Shown here one piece after another: positions 62,412 through 64,000 of a stretch of 64,000 nucleotides of DNA. Position 1 is the first letter of the stretch, and each line of letters begins with the position of its first letter. The stretch spans positions 32,039 to 96,038 of the forward strand of contig NZ_JANDMF010000017.1 of NCBI RefSeq assembly GCF_031626875.1. The letters run 5' to 3'. A model generated the notes under the pieces. The model was not told the origin of the DNA. It made no database searches and was given only the letters and a program-made list of their open reading frames with translations. Source of the stretch: Clostridium sp031626875 (GTDB lineage: Bacteria; Bacillota; Clostridia; Clostridiales; Clostridiaceae). Both the position numbers and the translations under genes were made by a program.

Positions 62412-63407
62412 TTACTTTTCCCAATTTTCATTACCACCACAAATATCCCATTTATCATTATCTTTTCTAAAATAGAATGTACATTTTTTAGTAACAATTT
62501 TATTAGTTGTTAAATATGGTGGCTTTTCTTTCAACTTATATGTTATACATATTCTGGCATGATTGATATCATCTAAAGCAGTTTCTCTTTCTATCAACTC
62601 TATTTTATCTCCTATAAAATTATGTAGAGAGCTATTTAAACTCATATAATTAGAAGTGTATTCATTCATATTAAATATATCATTATCACTAGTTAAATAT
62701 TGTTTGTAATCACCTTCAGTATAAACAGATTTTAAAAAGTCTATAGTATGTGTTTTTAATTGTTCTTTAACTTCACTCTTCATATTTAAATTCTGATTTA
62801 TCTGACTTCCTGCTTCTACATTGCTATTTACTATATCTTCAGCCCCATCTAATTTAAATGTGACATCATAATTCCCCTTGAAAATATAATTTATACTGTA
62901 TCTATTAACTTCTGGATAATAAACATTTCCTAAAGATTTAACATTATCCCCATAACCAATTATCATATTGACCTTTTTATTATTTATATAAACTTCTGAA
63001 CCCTTTGGAAGATTAAAGTCCCAATTTTTAACTACCAAGTTATCTGCATTAATCTTATAATCTGGAAATAAGAAAAACTTCTTTCCCCTTTCTCTAATTT
63101 CAGCTTTATAAGTTTGTCCATTAACTTGTATTTCATAAGTATTTTCATTAGTTTGCTTTATAAAGTAACCATTAAAATCTACATTTTTAAGTGAACCTTC
63201 AAATATTTCTTCACTTAAAAAGTCATTATCTGTATTAAAGAGAATTTTATAGGCTTTTGGATATTCCTTGTTAGCTAAATAATTACAGTATTCTTTTACA
63301 GCATTTTCAGGAGTATAATGCTTTTTTAGCGTAGTATATCCAAAAAATAAAATTATTCCAATTACTATTAAGCTTATTATGCTTGCTATTGCTTTCATAT
63401 TTTTCAT
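62412..63407 (-). CDS. Membrane-anchored protein, TcaA/YvbJ-like, copy 1
   Basis: 331 aa, the same length as copy 2. An N-terminal membrane segment (IASIISLIVIGIILFFGYTT) precedes YTPENAVKEYCNYLANKEYP, PKGSEVYINNKKVNM, INYIFKGNYDVTFKLDGAED and a C-terminal NTF2-like stretch (HARICITYKLKEKPP). It begins two bases after the stop of the small protein gene 63410-63769, so translation is probably coupled. Function unknown. Confidence 0.65.
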   Translation of the reverse strand: MKNMKAIASIISLIVIGIILFFGYTTLKKHYTPENAVKEYCNYLANKEYPKAYKILFNTDNDFLSEEIFEGSLKNVDFNGYFIKQTNENTYEIQVNGQTYKAEIRERGKKFFLFPDYKINADNLVVKNWDFNLPKGSEVYINNKKVNMIIGYGDNVKSLGNVYYPEVNRYSINYIFKGNYDVTFKLDGAEDIVNSNVEAGSQINQNLNMKSEVKEQLKTHTIDFLKSVYTEGDYKQYLTSDNDIFNMNEYTSNYMSLNSSLHNFIGDKIELIERETALDDINHARICITYKLKEKPPYLTTNKIVTKKCTFYFRKDNDKWDICGGNENWEK

Positions 63408-63409
63408 AA

Positions 63410-63769
63410 TTATTTAGCCTTTCTATACTGTACTGCCCCTTTTGCAGTTTTTTCGATAAGAACATCATCCTTTATATTATAAAGAAAATCATATGTTCCT
63501 CCATTCACATTTGCATTTCCAATAATTATGCCATCTTTAAATTTCCCACTAACATTAACTCTCCCTTGTATTGTGTTAATCAAATATGTATCGTCTGCTC
63601 CCCTTACTACAGTTAACTTATCTGAACTACTACTTTTATCTTTAATATTTACCCAAATGCCTTCATAGTCTTTTGCACTATTTCCTGAACCACCACTACT
63701 AAATCCTATTAAAAGTCCTACTAAAAAAATTGCTGCTACTATACCAATAATCACTTTTTTATTCTTCAT
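63410..63769 (-). CDS. Small membrane-anchored protein, copy 1
   Basis: 119 aa. The membrane segment is VIIGIVAAIFLVGLLIGF, then a Ser/Gly-rich stretch and a beta-rich domain (YEGIWVNIKDKSSSSDKLTV, YDFLYNIKDDVLIEKTAKGA). It is the first gene of the first copy of a duplicated two-gene unit. Between this gene and the window edge lie the tail of another gene and about 90 bases of AT-rich spacer. Confidence 0.65.
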   Translation of the reverse strand: MKNKKVIIGIVAAIFLVGLLIGFSSGGSGNSAKDYEGIWVNIKDKSSSSDKLTVVRGADDTYLINTIQGRVNVSGKFKDGIIIGNANVNGGTYDFLYNIKDDVLIEKTAKGAVQYRKAK

Positions 63770-63859
63770 ACGTTTTTCTCCCCTATTTCATCTTTTTTGA
63801 TTTTTTTTATTACATAATAATAAAATATGTACTTATCAATATTATCTAAATACATATTT

Positions 63860-64000
63860 TTATATTGCTCTGCTTGTCTCTATCTTCTTTGTTTTTTCTC
63901 TTGTTGTCTTGCTATATTTATTGACAACTTCTCTTTGATTATTTTTTAATTGATCTATCTCCTTCTTCTTTTTAGATAAATCATCTGAATTTAATATCTT
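63860..64000 (-). CDS. C-terminal end of an upstream gene (partial)
   Basis: The last 46 codons of a leftward gene enter from the right edge and stop at 63860-63862. The translation is highly charged (DDLSKKKKEIDQLKNNQREV, TTREKTKKIETSRAI) and looks like a coiled-coil or linker tail. No family can be assigned from this fragment. Confidence 0.6.
   Translation of the reverse strand, partial: KILNSDDLSKKKKEIDQLKNNQREVVNKYSKTTREKTKKIETSRAI

Noticed and set aside
1..64000. tRNA, rRNA, CRISPR arrays, phage structural genes
   Set aside because: None could be supported on reading both strands; the short direct repeats found are too few and too irregular for CRISPR.

Overview
This window is strongly AT-rich DNA with AGGAGG-type ribosome-binding sites, hairpin plus T-run terminators and clostridial gene content. 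It carries a butyraldehyde-type CoA-acylating aldehyde dehydrogenase, ctfA-ctfB and acetoacetate decarboxylase. This points to a solventogenic Clostridium sensu stricto of the C. beijerinckii / C. saccharobutylicum type. The species cannot be fixed from the sequence alone. Most of the left half is transcribed leftwards.

Region 1 (1-8 kb) is a defence island. It holds a D12-class adenine methyltransferase cut by the window edge, an EVE-like/DUF3883 protein, a type II restriction-modification pair (C5-cytosine methyltransferase plus Sau3AI-family endonuclease, predicted site GATC) and a phospholipase-D/DEAD helicase. Region 2 (8-15.3 kb) holds small or poorly known genes: a MazG-like pyrophosphatase, an L7/L12-tail membrane protein, a DUF6933-pRiA4b fusion, an RQC-minor-1 DNA-binding protein with three iteron-like repeats upstream, and a 689-aa conserved protein. 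Region 3 (15.4-23.4 kb) reads as a type VII secretion LXG polymorphic-toxin locus: a helper, an LXG toxin, its putative immunity gene, and then a run of orphan toxin tips and immunity genes. It is interrupted by an IS110-family element whose transposase carries two in-frame stops and whose left end probably encodes a bridge RNA. Region 4 (23.5-32.8 kb) has a chemotaxis receptor, a beta-CASP nuclease, a Gly/Asn-rich secreted protein, three tandem paralogous secreted proteins and a YARHG lipoprotein.

Region 5 (32.8-38.9 kb) is a rearranged solvent (sol) locus. ald points left, ctfA-ctfB-adc points right, and an Mrr-like endonuclease lies between them. Both promoters carry the same palindrome TTATCCGGATAA, 22 or 23 bp past a TATAAT box, so they are probably still co-regulated. 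A 190-bp inverted repeat with cre-like arms lies upstream of ald. Region 6 (39-43.8 kb) holds an extracytoplasmic binding protein, two small genes each preceded by a copy of the same structured RNA with its own promoter, and an AHL-lactonase-like hydrolase.

Region 7 (43.8-53.1 kb) is an L-fucose catabolic regulon: manA, then fucO-fucA-fucU-kinase-fucI as one leftward operon, a divergent AraC-type regulator and fucP. The fucI and fucP promoters share an activator-like box at identical spacing and a cre (CcpA) site over the start region. Fucose would be converted through fuculose-1-phosphate to glycolytic DHAP and lactaldehyde, and the lactaldehyde reduced to 1,2-propanediol. Region 8 (53-64 kb) has two tandem MglB-like binding proteins with no ABC permease nearby, a LysR regulator with an NmrA-like oxidoreductase, an ABC-2 exporter (ATPase plus two permeases), a tandemly duplicated two-gene unit of membrane-anchored proteins, and the tail of a further gene at the window edge. 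No tRNA, rRNA or CRISPR array was seen.
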